Assembly (NCBI GenBank): GCA_964035775.1
Contig: OZ038314.1
Coordinates: forward strand, 36,058,095 to 36,122,094
From: Osedax frankpressi
Taxonomy: Eukaryota > Annelida > Polychaeta > Sabellida > Siboglinidae
Direction: 5' to 3'
DNA: 64,000 bases
Shown: piece by piece, positions 63,833-64,000 of the stretch
How positions within the stretch are numbered: position 1 is the stretch's first letter
Layout: each line of letters begins with the position of its first letter
The notes under the pieces: model-generated
Told to the model about the DNA's origin: nothing
What the model saw: the letters and a program-made list of their open reading frames with translations, nothing else
Database searches by the model: none
Made by a program: the position numbers and the translations under genes

Positions 63833-64000
63833 ATCAAGAACACCTTGAAATGAATTTTTTAAAAATTCTTATGAATATGAATTTACAAAAAATGATATTA
63901 CTAATAAATATTCAACATAATTTTATAAGTGTTTATCCATTTTAATTGTCTAAGTTTTTAAAAAATAACTTAACATACTTATGTATTGAACTTTCTATTT

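Overview
The window is AT-rich animal DNA, probably from an invertebrate. It has GT-AG introns, conserved animal housekeeping genes with CpG-rich exons at the right end, and small intron-split secreted-peptide genes on the left and in the middle. I could not fix the phylum. All gene models come from reading the sequence by eye, with no database search.

Layout. (1) 1-17215, minus strand: what first looks like a 156/168-bp satellite is one uninterrupted reading frame. It starts at an ATG at 17215 and runs off the left edge: 5,738 complete codons, no stop, no intron needed. It encodes a giant repeat protein of about 100 units, each 52-56 residues with a Cys-Cys-Cys triplet and an N-x-T glycosylation sequon. 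This is the most striking object in the window. (2) 17.2-52 kb: AT-rich DNA full of microsatellites and minisatellites, holding several small secreted Cys-rich genes: a two-exon Ly6/LU-domain gene (minus, about 21.2-21.6 kb), a 77-residue peptide gene (minus, about 25.85-26.34 kb), and two paralogues of an apparently undescribed 7-cysteine family (plus, 33.98-36.23 kb and 49.79-51.10 kb). The long intron of the first paralogue is filled by a 90-bp minisatellite that repeats the intron's own 3' splice site. There are also remnants of a Mutator-like DNA transposon (42.5-42.9 kb), an unidentified coding relic (about 44-44.9 kb), a 1.4-kb (TAC)n array and a 28-bp minisatellite. (3) 52.3-61.4 kb, minus: a 15-exon gene for a protein of about 1,007 residues with Lys-rich, Arg/Ser-rich and Gln-rich regions. 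It resembles the C-terminal two thirds of GPATCH8/ZNF804 proteins and has three candidate in-frame microexons. (4) 62.97-64 kb, plus: the first two exons of a mitochondrial lysine methyltransferase of the FAM173 family (ATPSCKMT/ANTKMT), which continues past the window.

How they fit together. The right-hand pair look like ordinary housekeeping genes transcribed divergently from a gap of about 1.5 kb. The left 50 kb looks like a fast-evolving neighbourhood of secreted-protein genes: the giant repeat protein, the LU-domain protein and the 77-residue peptide share the minus strand, while the 7-Cys pair lies on the plus strand. No shared function can be shown from sequence alone.
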